Source: Nocardioides soli
GTDB taxonomy: Bacteria; Actinomycetota; Actinomycetes; Propionibacteriales; Nocardioidaceae
Reading direction: 5' to 3'
DNA length: 64,000 nt
Assembly: GCF_014191495.1 (NCBI RefSeq)
Contig: NZ_JACHWR010000001.1
Coordinates: forward strand, 806,001-870,000
Shown: in pieces, positions 31,257 through 39,949 of the stretch
How positions within the stretch are numbered: the first letter of the stretch is position 1
How the letters are laid out: every line of letters begins with the position of its first letter
Notes under the pieces: model-generated
What the model saw: only the letters and a program-made list of their open reading frames with translations
Database searches by the model: none
Told to the model about the DNA's origin: nothing
Program-made: the position numbers and the translations under genes

Positions 31257-32558
31257 ATGCGCAGCCGGCTCGCCACCCTCACCTCGGCCCTCCTCGTGCC
31301 CACCGTCCTCGGGCTCGGGGCCGCACCGGCGCTCGCGGGCAATGGGAACAACGGGACCGTCAAGATCGCGGAGGCCGACGAGGTCGGGACGCCGAGCAAC
31401 GACCCGCACGTGTCGTGCTCGTTCGCGATCGAGTGGTACGGCTACGACGAGGGCCCCGAGTTCGTCTCCACCGTCAGCTTCGCGAGCCAGGCCCCGACCG
31501 CCGACGCGACCATCAGCGTCACCGGCAACACCAGCGTGTTCGTCGGCGGCGACGCCGCCGGCGGAGGCACCGACCTCGACGGCCGGGAGATCTACACGCT
31601 CTCCTTCACCGGCACGCCGCACCCGCAGCAGGGCTTCCACGTGAAGGTCACCACGACCACCCCGGGGTCGCAGGGCTCGGACCACAAGTTCAAGACCTTC
31701 TGGGTGCAGCCGTGCGAGACCGGACCCACCGACCCGACGGACCCGACGGACCCGACCGACCCCGGCGACCCGACCGACCCCGGCGAGCCGGGCGAGGGCG
31801 AGCTCCCGGTGACGACGGACCCGGAGCACCCGACGACCGAGGTCGTGCCGTGGACGTGGGACTGGCAGTACGCCCCGCCCACCTGCGACGAGCTCACCGT
31901 CGACTACCCGGCCAACATCCCGTCGGGGCAGGCCAACGACGTCAACATCCGGTTCGAGACGAACCTGGGCGAGCTGACCCTGAACTTCCACAACAACGAC
32001 GGCACCTGGAGCGGGCGCACCGTCTTCACCTACGCCGCGCACCCCCAGTGGCCGGCCGGCGTGACGGCGTATCGCGTCGTGTGGGTCCAGGTCGGCGGCA
32101 CCAACTACCACTGGCAGGGCAGCCTGGGCTGCGGCGACTGGGCGGCGCCGGACCCCGCACCCGCAGCACCGGCACCCGCAGCACCGGCACCCGCAGCACC
32201 GGCACCCGCAGCACCGGCACCCGCCGAGCCCGCGCCCGCCGCGGCCGTGCCGTCGGCGGCCGGCCCGGAGGCGGCTCCGACCGCGGCCCGGCTCACCGGC
32301 TTCCGCTCGGGCGCCGTCGCGGTCCGCAAGGGCGCGGCTCCGCAGCCCGTCCAGGTCACGGTGGTCGACACCGACGCCGAGGTGCTCCGGGTGCAGCGCC
32401 AGGCCCGGGGCTCCTGGAAGACGGCGCGCACGGTCCGGATCGCGGCGGACGGGTCGGCGCGGGTCACCTTCCCGCGGCTGGCCAAGCGCGGGACCTACCA
32501 GTTCCGCGTGGTCGTCGACGGCGTGGCGAGCAAGACGCTGCGGATCAGGGTCCGCTGA
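31257..32558 (+). CDS. secreted protein with Pro-rich repeats, cell-surface beta domains
   Basis: The ATG at 31257 follows GGAGCA and gives a signal peptide (MRSRLATLTSALLVPTVLGL then GAAPALAGN). The 433-residue product then has a beta domain with two Cys (about 35-150, HVSCSFAIEWYG ... VQPCETG) and a TDP/GDP repeat linker (TGPTDPTDPTDPTDPGDPTDPGEPGEGE). A second beta domain follows (EVVPWTWDWQYAPPTCDELTVDYP), then a PAPAA repeat linker (about 300-330) and a final Ig-like beta domain. It is a typical exported, flexible surface protein. No catalytic motif seen. Confidence 0.6.
   Translation: MRSRLATLTSALLVPTVLGLGAAPALAGNGNNGTVKIAEADEVGTPSNDPHVSCSFAIEWYGYDEGPEFVSTVSFASQAPTADATISVTGNTSVFVGGDAAGGGTDLDGREIYTLSFTGTPHPQQGFHVKVTTTTPGSQGSDHKFKTFWVQPCETGPTDPTDPTDPTDPGDPTDPGEPGEGELPVTTDPEHPTTEVVPWTWDWQYAPPTCDELTVDYPANIPSGQANDVNIRFETNLGELTLNFHNNDGTWSGRTVFTYAAHPQWPAGVTAYRVVWVQVGGTNYHWQGSLGCGDWAAPDPAPAAPAPAAPAPAAPAPAAPAPAEPAPAAAVPSAAGPEAAPTAARLTGFRSGAVAVRKGAAPQPVQVTVVDTDAEVLRVQRQARGSWKTARTVRIAADGSARVTFPRLAKRGTYQFRVVVDGVASKTLRIRVR
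32153..32222 (+). repeat. 15-bp tandem repeat coding for Ala-Pro-Ala-Ala-Pro
   Basis: About four and a half copies of GCACCCGCAGCACCG occur back to back inside the secreted protein gene. It encodes the PAPAA linker and is prone to length change by slippage. Confidence 0.85.
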
Positions 32559-32598
32559 CCCCGACCGCGGCCGGCATCGACCCGGGCGGCGGTGCCAA

Positions 32599-32922
32599 CT
32601 AGAGGTAGAGGCCGGTGGCCGCGTCGCCCACCCGATCGGCGGCGACGGCATGCACGTCGCGCTCGCGCATCACGACGTACAGCTCCCCGTTGACCTCGAC
32701 CTCGGCCTTGTCGTCGGCGTCGAAGAGGACCCGGTCGCCGACCTGGACGGCACGGGCGTGCGGGCCGACCGCGACGACCCTCGACCAGGCGAGCCGGCGG
32801 GCGCCCATGGCGGCGGTGGCGGGGATGACGATGCCGCCGGAGGAGCGGCGCTCCCCGGACTCCTTGTCGAGTTCGACGAGGACCCGGTCGTGGAGCATCT
32901 TGATGGGCGTCTTGCTGCTCAC
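32599..32922 (-). CDS. GroES-family co-chaperonin paralogue (stand-alone)
   Basis: The 107-residue protein has the GroES core: KMLHDRVLVELDKESGERRSSGGIVIPATA, then VVAVGPHARAVQVGDRVLFDADDKAEVEVNGELYVVMRERDVHAV. Mobile-loop Gly-Gly-Ile-Val/Leu is present (SGGIVIP). No groEL lies beside it. It is longer than canonical GroES (about 97) through a C-terminal VAADRVGDAATGLYL tail. Similar lone cpn10 genes are common in actinobacteria beside DUF3618 genes, and function with GroEL is unproven. Confidence 0.75.
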   Translation of the reverse strand: MSSKTPIKMLHDRVLVELDKESGERRSSGGIVIPATAAMGARRLAWSRVVAVGPHARAVQVGDRVLFDADDKAEVEVNGELYVVMRERDVHAVAADRVGDAATGLYL

Positions 32923-32926
32923 GGGA

Positions 32927-33181
32927 TCAGCTGACGACCTTCCGGATGATCACGAACACAGCGACCACGCCGACGACCGCGCCCGCGGCCTTCAGGATGT
33001 TGTCGGTGCGGGGCTGGCCGGTGCGGGTGTCCACGAAGCGGGCCTTGATGCTGCTGACCTCGCGACTCACGATGGTCCTCGGGTGCGCCCGGTACAAGAG
33101 CTGGTCGATCGTCGTCGCCAGGCGCTCCCTGGTCTCGGCGATCTCCTGCTCGAGCTCGGACAGCTGCTGGTCCTGGCCCAC
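32927..33181 (-). CDS. DUF3618 membrane protein
   Basis: I place the start at GTG 33181 because AGAGGAGAAGAGG lies just upstream; an ATG at 33241 has no such site. The 84-residue product has the DUF3618 helix (LSELEQEIAETRERLATTIDQLLYRAHP), a basic hinge (PRTIVSREVSSIKARF) and one C-terminal membrane helix (AGAVVGVVAVFVIIRKVVS). These small proteins are abundant in actinobacteria and linked to envelope stress, function unknown. It lies four bases upstream of the GroES-like gene. Confidence 0.75.
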   Translation of the reverse strand: MGQDQQLSELEQEIAETRERLATTIDQLLYRAHPRTIVSREVSSIKARFVDTRTGQPRTDNILKAAGAVVGVVAVFVIIRKVVS

Positions 33182-33257
33182 CCTCTTCTCCTCTGACTCG
33201 TGACGACGCGCGATGACGGCGTCGAGCGGAAACGCTACCAATCAGCGGGTACCCCGC

Positions 33258-34003
<746 letters not shown>

Positions 34004-34007
<4 letters not shown>

Positions 34008-34675
34008 GAGCGCGGCATCCGGCCCGTGTAGCCCCGCGACAGCATCGCCAGGTGCACCCGCTCCCCGCGCTCGTAGGACCGGATGAACAGCGCGCCCGCC
34101 GAGCGGGCCAGCACCGGCCAGTGCCTGGGGTTGCGGGCGGAGAAGCCGCGGGACTCCCGCGCGACCTTCATCCGCCGCATCTCGCCGGTGACGACGTCGA
34201 GGTAGCGGACCATGAAGGCCATGATCTGCACGAGCTGCTGCGGCAGCCGGAGCCGCTCGAGGCCGAGCAGCAGCTCCTGCGGCTCGGTGGTCGCCGCGAG
34301 CGTGAGGCTGGCCAGCACACCCAGCGTGCCCTTGATCAGCAGCGCGACACCGGCCTCGAGCCCGTGCTGGCTGACGGTGACGCCGAGCACCTCCGTGCGG
34401 GGGCCGGTGGCGACGAACGGCAGGAGCACCGCGAAGAGCACGAACGGGACCTCGACGACCGTGCGCTTGAGCAGGTACGTCGGCGGCACCCGGGACATCC
34501 CGATGACCGCGGCGAGCAGGAGGAGGTAGACGCCGAAGACCGGGTACCAGTCGCGCGGCGTTGCGACCACCACGATCATGAACCCCAGCAGCGCCAGGAT
34601 CTTCAGGTGCGCCGGGACGCGGTGCACGGGCGAGTGCCCGTGGTAGTGCAGCTGGTGGCCGTGGCCCGCGCCCAT
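34004..34675 (-). CDS. cbiQ: ECF-type Ni/Co transporter transmembrane protein
   Basis: The 223-residue protein starts MGAGHGHQLHYHGHSPVHRV, a His-rich head, then has about five to six membrane helices. The coupling motifs facing the ATPase, A-R-G, are seen as ARESRGFSARNPRHWP and the second as VHLAMLSRGYTGRMP. It is the T-component of the energy-coupling factor complex. It shares one base with the upstream cbiN-like gene and overlaps cbiO by four bases. Confidence 0.85.
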
Positions 34676-35022
34676 CAGCTGACCGGCTCGCGGTCACGCT
34701 CGTCGTTGGCGGCGGGCTCCGCCGGCTTGCGGCGGCGTACGACGTAGACCAGGCCGGTGCCGAGGACGAGCACGACGACCACGCCGATCACGCCCGCGAG
34801 GCCACCGGAGAGCCGCTCGTTGTCGACGTCCTTGGTGGCGTAGCCCGCGAACGGGCTGTCCTTGGCGCCGTGGTCGGTCTCGGTGTGTGCGAAGCCCTTG
34901 TCCTGCGAGACCTTGGTGAGGCCGTCGGGGTCCGCCGAGGCGTAGAAGCTGATCACGCCGGCCAGCACCAGCGCGACCACGGCGACGCCGGCGACGACCC
35001 ACCTGGTGGAGACGGTCTTCAT
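34675..35022 (-). CDS. cbiN: CbiN-like PDGLE-domain protein
   Basis: The ATG at 35022 gives a 115-residue protein with an N-terminal membrane helix (VVAGVAVVALVLAGVISFYA), the motif SADPDGLTKVSQDKGF (PDGLE-type), and a second helix (GGLAGVIGVVVVLVLGTGLVYVV). CbiN-type subunits sit beside CbiM and are needed for metal delivery. It overlaps cbiM by four bases. Confidence 0.8.
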   Translation of the reverse strand: MKTVSTRWVVAGVAVVALVLAGVISFYASADPDGLTKVSQDKGFAHTETDHGAKDSPFAGYATKDVDNERLSGGLAGVIGVVVVLVLGTGLVYVVRRRKPAEPAANDERDREPVS

Positions 35023-35720
35023 GCGGAGGCTCCCGTCGTCGAGCTCGTGCGGATCTCGAGCTGACGACGCTCCAGGATCGGGCGGGCGCCGTAGACGAGG
35101 TCGGGGCGTACGGCGAGGATCGCGCCGACCGCGAGGAACGTGATCACACCTTCGCCGACGCCGATCAGCACGTGCACGCCGACCATCGCGGTCGTGAGGG
35201 TGTCCAGCGGGATGTCCGCCGTGCCGCCCATGGCGTACAACGCGACGAAGAGCAGCGCGGCCACGGGCACGGAGACGAACGCGCCGATGCCGGCCTGGAG
35301 CGCGGTGAGCGAGAGCCGCTTGGGCATCACCAGCTGGAGGCCCTTGAAGACCAGCCAGCCGACGACGACCGTGGCCAGGCCCATCAGCGTGATGTTGGTG
35401 CCGAGCGCCGTGATGCCGCCGTCGGCGAAGAGCAGGCACTGGACGAGGAGGACCACACTCAGGCAGAGGATGCCGGTCCAGGGCCCGACGAGCACGGCCG
35501 CGAGGGCGCCGCCCATCAGGTGTCCGCTGGTGCCGGACGCGACCGGGAAGTTGATCATCTGCACGGCGAAGATGAACGCCGCGACCAGGCCGGCCATCGG
35601 CGCGGTCTTGTCGTCGAGCTCGTTGCGGGCCTTGACCAGCGACACGCCCACGGCCGCGACGGCGACCACACCGGTCGTCACCGAGGTCGGCGCGTCAAGG
35701 AAGCCGTCCGGGACGTGCAT
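35019..35720 (-). CDS. cbiM: ECF-type Ni/Co transporter substrate-binding membrane protein
   Basis: The start at 35720 gives MHVPDGFLDAPTS; the conserved M-H-V/I-P-D-G-x-L N-terminus, whose amine and His2 bind the metal, fixes this start over the upstream ATG. The 233-residue protein has about seven helices (LMGGALAAVLVGPW; HVLIGVGEGVITFL). No cobalamin genes adjoin it, and a possible Nur box lies upstream, so nickel is the likelier ion (NikM). It heads the operon cbiMNQO. Confidence 0.87.
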   Translation of the reverse strand: MHVPDGFLDAPTSVTTGVVAVAAVGVSLVKARNELDDKTAPMAGLVAAFIFAVQMINFPVASGTSGHLMGGALAAVLVGPWTGILCLSVVLLVQCLLFADGGITALGTNITLMGLATVVVGWLVFKGLQLVMPKRLSLTALQAGIGAFVSVPVAALLFVALYAMGGTADIPLDTLTTAMVGVHVLIGVGEGVITFLAVGAILAVRPDLVYGARPILERRQLEIRTSSTTGASA

Positions 35721-35793
35721 GGGCTCTCCTGCTCGGCGTTCGTGCAACAGCGGATAGGTTGGTCGGACCTGGGTCCGTGCCCACTCTACGTTA

Positions 35794-35810
35794 TTGCACA
35801 TCTATTGCGA
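35794..35810. promoter_or_regulatory. possible Nur (nickel) box TTGCAC-N5-TTGCGA
   Basis: TTGCAC-ATCTA-TTGCGA matches the Streptomyces Nur box TTGCAA-N5-TTGCAA at 10 of 12 positions. It sits between the divergent cbiM and bcp genes; another half-site GTTGCACGAA (minus strand) lies near 35740. Nur represses nickel uptake when nickel is ample. Confidence 0.45.
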
Positions 35811-35824
35811 CAAGGAGTTCGTCC

Positions 35825-36316
35825 GTGACCGAGCGCCTCTCCCCCGGCGACACCGCCCCCGAGTTCACGCTGAGCGACGACGCCGGGAAGGACGTCGCGC
35901 TGGGCGACTTCCTCGGCCGCAAGGTGATCGTCTACTTCTACCCGGCGGCGATGACCCCGGGCTGCACCAAGCAGGCCTGTGACTTCACCGACTCCCTCGA
36001 CTCGCTGCAGGCGCAGGGCTACGAGGTCGTGGGCATCTCCCCCGACAAGCCGGCGAAGCTCGCGAAGTTCCGCGAGCGCGACAATCTCACGATCACGCTG
36101 CTCTCCGACCCGGACAAGACCGTGATGAAGGAGTACGGCGCCTACGGCGAGAAGAAGCTCTACGGCAAGGTCGTCGAGGGCGTCATCCGGTCCACGGTCG
36201 TCGTCGACGAGGACGGCAAGGTCTTCCTCGCGCAGTACAACGTCAAGGCCACCGGCCACGTGGCGAAGCTGCGCAGGGACCTCAAGCTCAACCTCGCGGA
36301 CGAAGAGCCTCGCTGA
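35825..36316 (+). CDS. bcp: thioredoxin-dependent thiol peroxidase (Bcp/PrxQ)
   Basis: The GTG at 35825 follows AAGGAG (35813-35818). The 163-residue product has YFYPAAMTPGCTKQACDFTDSL, in which both the peroxidatic Cys and the resolving Cys four residues later of the PrxQ class are present, plus VVGISPDKPAKLAKF and the catalytic-loop Thr. It reduces peroxides using thioredoxin in the cytoplasm. It is divergent from the metal transporter. Confidence 0.92.
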   Translation: MTERLSPGDTAPEFTLSDDAGKDVALGDFLGRKVIVYFYPAAMTPGCTKQACDFTDSLDSLQAQGYEVVGISPDKPAKLAKFRERDNLTITLLSDPDKTVMKEYGAYGEKKLYGKVVEGVIRSTVVVDEDGKVFLAQYNVKATGHVAKLRRDLKLNLADEEPR

Positions 36317-36430
36317 TCTCGCGGCGATGCCGAGGCACGCTGCACTCACGCCTCAGCCAGCGCGACGGGCGTTGCGGCGTGCGGGCCGTCGGGCCCGAGC
36401 CTCGAACCCACCATGGGAGACTTCCCCCGC

Positions 36431-36504
36431 GCGCCCGTAGCCCAATAGGCAGAGGCATCAGGTTTAGGTCCTGACCAGTGAGAGTTCGAGTCTCTCCGGG
36501 CGCA
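36431..36504 (+). tRNA. tRNA with anticodon TAG (nominal Leu) but short variable loop
   Basis: The cloverleaf is: acceptor GCGCCCG/CGGGCGC, D-arm GCCC...GGC with one mismatch, anticodon stem TCAGG/CCTGA with loop TTTAGGT (anticodon TAG, G37), five-base variable loop CCAGT, T-stem GAGAG/CTCTC with TTCGAGT, and discriminator A followed by CC (CCA not fully encoded). Normal bacterial tRNA-Leu has a long variable arm; this has none, so charging by LeuRS is uncertain. Confidence 0.8.
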
Positions 36505-36550
36505 CCGCAGCGCCGGCGATTCGCACCCACGGTGTGACGACGGTCACTAG

Positions 36551-38162
36551 CCTCGATCTTTCACGTAGTCGTGACTGAGTACGGCGTGTAACGCACGGAA
36601 GTGCCTGTCCTGCGAGGGATTCTTGGGCTTGTCGAAGGTCCAAGGAAGCCAAGCGGAAAGGCACTCCGTAGGTGAAGGTTATCCCGGCTGGTTCTGGTCT
36701 TCGTGTCGAGTGCGGGGGCGAGTCGCTGATCTCGTCGGCGGGCGCGGCGATTTTGTTGTCGACGGCCCGTGTGAGCGGGCTGGCAACGGCATTGGCGGAT
36801 GGGTTGGCGCCGTGGCGCTCGAGCAGGTCGACGCACGACCCGGGCAAGACGGTGCTGGATCTGGCGGTTGCGATCGCGTTGGGTGGCGACTGCCTGGCCG
36901 ACATCGGCGTGGTCCGGGCCCAGCCGGAGCTGTTCGGGTCGGTGGCCTCCGACCCGACGGTCAGCCGCCTCATCGAGGCCTTGGCTGAGCGACCTGAGGA
37001 AGCGATCGCGGCGATCCGGGCCGCTCGTGCGGTTGCTCGCGATCGAGTGTGGGCGCAGCGCACGCCCTTCGCCGATGAGGAGCAGGTGGTGGTCGATCTT
37101 GATGCCACCCTGATCGGGGCGCACTCGGAAAAGGAGGGTGCGACGCCGAACTTCAAGCGCGGGTTCGGGTTCCACCCGATGCTCGCCTTCGTCGACCACG
37201 GTCAGGGTGGCTCCGGTGAGCCGTTGGCGGCGATGCTGCGGCCGGGGAAGGCGGCCGCCAACGACGCCGCTGACCAGATCAGGGTCCTCGATGAGGCCCT
37301 CGCCCAACTCCCCGAGCACCTGCGGTCGCGGGTGCTGGTGCGTGGTGACACCGGCTCGGGGGTCCACGCGTTCGTGTGGCACGTCCACAACTTGGGTCTG
37401 GAGTACTCGGTGGGCGTCTACGGTCGTCAGCCCGTTCTCGACGCCCTCGCGGTGCTGCCGAAGCAGGCGTGGCGCAGGGCACTCGATGCCGACGGACGGC
37501 CGCGTGAGGGCGCTCAGGTCGCCGAGCTGACTCGGTGGCTGCCGACCACGTTCACGGGCTGGCCGCCCGGGATGCGGGTGATCGCCCGCCGCGAGCGGCC
37601 CCACCCAGGAGCCCAGTTGCGGATCACCGATCACGAGGGCTGGCGGATCACGGTGTTCGCCACCAACACCAAGAGCGGCCGGCTGGCTGATCTCGAGGTC
37701 ACCCACCGGCTCCGGGCCCGCGCCGAGGACCGCATCCGCGCCCTGAAGGACACCGGGGCGACCAACCTCCCGCTGCAGGGGTTCGACAAGAACCAGCTCT
37801 GGCTCGAGCTGACCCAGCTCGCCGCCGAACTCATGACCTGGACCCAGGTCCTGGCCTGGCACGGACAACCAGCGCGGGTCTGGGAACCCAAACGGATCCG
37901 ACTGCGACTCCTCGCGGTCGCCGGCCGGGTGATCACCACCGGCCGACGTCGGATCCTGCGCCTGTCGCGGCGATGGCCCTGGGCTGACCTCGTCCTCGGC
38001 GGACACCGCCGACTCGCCGCCCTCACCTGAACACCCGCCCAGCCCGAACGACCAGGACCTCGGAGAACCGGCAAGAGGGCCGGCGATTCACCGCGCCAGC
38101 GGCCACCAAAGCCCATCAGCTCAGCACGACACCCGATCCACCGACGTCATGAAAGATCGAGG
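36551..38162 (+). mobile_element. IS1380-family insertion sequence
   Basis: The element is 1,612 bp with terminal inverted repeats starting CCTCGATCTTTCA (36551 onward and the complement ending at 38162). It is flanked by the direct duplication CTAG (36547-36550 and 38163-38166), four bases as usual for this family. It carries one complete transposase. Intact ends and duplication imply recent insertion. It lies 46 bases downstream of the TAG tRNA. The 120 bases before the transposase contain complementary segments that may form an mRNA hairpin limiting read-through translation. Confidence 0.9.
36672..38030 (+). CDS. IS1380-family transposase
   Basis: This 452-residue DDE transposase starts at GTG 36672. 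It shows the family's VVVDLDATLIGAHSEKEGA (first Asp), VLVRGDTGSGVHAFVWH (second Asp) and, further on, a conserved C-terminal catalytic region ending LAAELMTWTQVLAWHGQ. Length (about 450) matches intact IS1380 enzymes and no internal stop is seen, so it is probably active. Confidence 0.92.
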   Translation: MKVIPAGSGLRVECGGESLISSAGAAILLSTARVSGLATALADGLAPWRSSRSTHDPGKTVLDLAVAIALGGDCLADIGVVRAQPELFGSVASDPTVSRLIEALAERPEEAIAAIRAARAVARDRVWAQRTPFADEEQVVVDLDATLIGAHSEKEGATPNFKRGFGFHPMLAFVDHGQGGSGEPLAAMLRPGKAAANDAADQIRVLDEALAQLPEHLRSRVLVRGDTGSGVHAFVWHVHNLGLEYSVGVYGRQPVLDALAVLPKQAWRRALDADGRPREGAQVAELTRWLPTTFTGWPPGMRVIARRERPHPGAQLRITDHEGWRITVFATNTKSGRLADLEVTHRLRARAEDRIRALKDTGATNLPLQGFDKNQLWLELTQLAAELMTWTQVLAWHGQPARVWEPKRIRLRLLAVAGRVITTGRRRILRLSRRWPWADLVLGGHRRLAALT

Positions 38163-38177
38163 CTAGTGGCCATCACC

Positions 38178-38316
38178 GGAAGTTCTTCGGGTGGCCCGCA
38201 CCCCGGGCACGCACCTCGCTGCGTTGCCGTCGCTTGCTGGACGAACAAGTAGAGCCGCGCTCCGGCGCCTTGCGATGCACGCACCCCGAGCACGGGCCAC
38301 CCCCGAGGAACTTCCA
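38178..38316. repeat. imperfect inverted-repeat element (REP/MITE-like, about 140 bp)
   Basis: GGAAGTTCTTCGGGTGGCCC near 38178 recurs inverted as the complement of GGGCCACCCCCGAGGAACTTCC ending near 38316, with further pairing of the ACCCCGGGCACG/GTGCTCGGGGT parts. There is no open frame of note within it. It lies between the IS right end and the transporter gene. It looks like a non-autonomous or REP-type palindromic unit. Confidence 0.5.
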
Positions 38317-38339
38317 GCGACGACCACTAGAGTCCGCGC

Positions 38340-39209
38340 ATGGACTCCGCGCTCACCACCGTCGCGCTCCCGGTGGCGCTTGGCATCATCATGTTCGGCC
38401 TCGGCCTGTCGCTGACCCTCGACGACTTCCGCCGGGTGGCCCGGTCACCGAAGCCGGTGGTGGTGGCCCTGGGCTGCCAGCTCCTGCTGCTGCCGGCCAT
38501 CTGCTTCGCGCTGGTCAAGGCGCTCGACCTGCCGCCACTGCTGGCGATCGGCATGATGCTGCTCGCGGCGTCTCCGGGCGGCACCAGCGCGAACCTCTTC
38601 AGCCACCTCTTCCGGGGCGACGTGGCGCTGAACGTGAGCCTCACGGCCGTCAACTCGGTCATCTGCATCTTCACGCTTCCGCTGATCACCAACCTGGCGA
38701 TCGACCACTACGACCAGAGCGACTCCGTCAGCCTGCAGTTCGCCAAGGTCGTCGAGGTGTTCGCGATCGTGCTCGTGCCGGTCGCGATCGGGATGCTCGT
38801 GCGCGCCAGGGCCGCGGCGTTCGCGCTCCGGATGGACCGACCGGTGCGGATCGGGTCCGCGGTGATCCTGGCGGTCCTGGTGCTCGGCATCCTCGTCGAC
38901 CAGGCCGAGAACGTCGGCGACTACCTCGCCGACGTCGGCGTCGCGACCGCGCTCTTCTGCGCGATCTCGCTCGTGGTCGGGTACGTCGTGCCCAGGGCGT
39001 TCGGCGTCCGGGAGGAGCAGGCGATCGCGTCGTCGATGGAGATCGGCGTGCACAACGCGACGCTGGCGATCTACGTCGCGGTCGAGGTGCTCGACAGCAC
39101 CGAGGTGTCGGTGCCGGCCGCGGTCTACTCGATCTTCATGTTCGTGTTCGCCGCGCTCTGGGGCTACGCGATCAGCAAGCGGCTGGCGCGCGCCCCTCAG
39201 CCGGCCTGA
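38340..39209 (+). CDS. BASS-family (bile acid:sodium symporter-like) transporter
   Basis: The 289-residue protein has about nine to ten membrane helices. The BASS hallmarks are present: MFGLGLSLTLDDFRRVARSPKPVVVALGCQLLLLPA, AASPGGTSANLFSHLFRGD (conserved G-G-x-x-S-N), SMEIGVHNATLAIYV (E-x-G-x-x-N cross-over motif). Bacterial members move pantoate, keto acids or other organic anions with Na+. No operon partner indicates the substrate. Confidence 0.85.
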   Translation: MDSALTTVALPVALGIIMFGLGLSLTLDDFRRVARSPKPVVVALGCQLLLLPAICFALVKALDLPPLLAIGMMLLAASPGGTSANLFSHLFRGDVALNVSLTAVNSVICIFTLPLITNLAIDHYDQSDSVSLQFAKVVEVFAIVLVPVAIGMLVRARAAAFALRMDRPVRIGSAVILAVLVLGILVDQAENVGDYLADVGVATALFCAISLVVGYVVPRAFGVREEQAIASSMEIGVHNATLAIYVAVEVLDSTEVSVPAAVYSIFMFVFAALWGYAISKRLARAPQPA

Positions 39210-39230
39210 CCGTCCCTCGCGCCGTCGGAA

Positions 39231-39335
39231 CAGTGGACGGCGCACCGCCGACCCGCCGACCCACCACCCAGCGGTGGACACCCCACGGACCGCGGGTCAG
39301 AAGACGGTGGACCACCCACCGCCGACCGGCGAGGG
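39231..39335. repeat. dispersed palindromic repeat shared with 17832-17885
   Basis: This gap contains AGACGGTGGACCACCCACCGC (split over 39302-39322), the exact inverse of 21 bases at 17833-17853, plus other GGTGGAC/GTCCACC units. It lies between the convergent BASS transporter and rdgB and may also act as terminator. Confidence 0.6.
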
Positions 39336-39340
39336 TCGGC

Positions 39341-39949
39341 TCACTGCAGGATCCGCGCGACGATCGGCGCCATCCGGCGCAGCGCCCAGCCGCGGTGCGA
39401 GATCGCGTCCTTCTCCTCGCGGGGCAGCTCGGCCGTGGTCAGGCCGGGGCGGTCGTCGGCCTCGAACAGCACGTCGTACCCGAAGCCGCCGCTCCCCCGG
39501 CACTCGCGGACCACCTTGCCGGGCATCACGCCGGAGGCGCACTCCTCGCCGCCGAGCCCGTCGGCGTGCACGAAGGCCACCGCGCACATGAAGTGGGCGC
39601 TGCGACGCTCGTCGGGTACGTCCTCCAGCTGCGCGAGCAGCAGCTCGTTGTTGCGGTCGTCGCTCTTGGGGGGACCGGACCAGCGGGCCGAGAGCACGCC
39701 CGGCATCCCGTTGAGCGCGTCGACGCACAGGCCGCTGTCGTCGGCGAGCGCCGGCAGGCCGGTCGCCGCGAAGCCGGCGCGCGCCTTGAGCAGCGCGTTG
39801 CCCTCGAACGTCGCCTGGTCCTCGACCGGCTCGTCATAGCCCTCGACGTCGTCGATGCCGAGCACCTCGACCTCGGGGAGATGCTCGCGCAGGATGCGCT
39901 CCATCTCCTCGATCTTCTTGCGGTTGCGCGACGCGAGGAAGACCTTCAT
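39341..39949 (-). CDS. rdgB: RdgB/HAM1 non-canonical purine NTP pyrophosphatase
   Basis: The 202-residue protein opens [20 protein letters not shown] (S/T-x-N-x-x-K), then [58 protein letters not shown] and [14 protein letters not shown], all family motifs. It hydrolyses ITP/XTP to keep damaged purines out of DNA. It overlaps rph by four bases, the same pairing as Rv1340-Rv1341. Confidence 0.95.
   Translation of the reverse strand: MKVFLASRNRKKIEEMERILREHLPEVEVLGIDDVEGYDEPVEDQATFEGNALLKARAGFAATGLPALADDSGLCVDALNGMPGVLSARWSGPPKSDDRNNELLLAQLEDVPDERRSAHFMCAVAFVHADGLGGEECASGVMPGKVVRECRGSGGFGYDVLFEADDRPGLTTAELPREEKDAISHRGWALRRMAPIVARILQ

Noticed and set aside
34675..35439. A 254-residue frame covering cbiN
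   Set aside because: The first 139 residues are antisense-type shadow over cbiM; the real CbiN-like start is ATG 35022.
35689..35824. Cobalamin riboswitch upstream of the metal transporter
   Set aside because: The gap is too short and lacks the conserved B12-box; a Nur-type site fits better.
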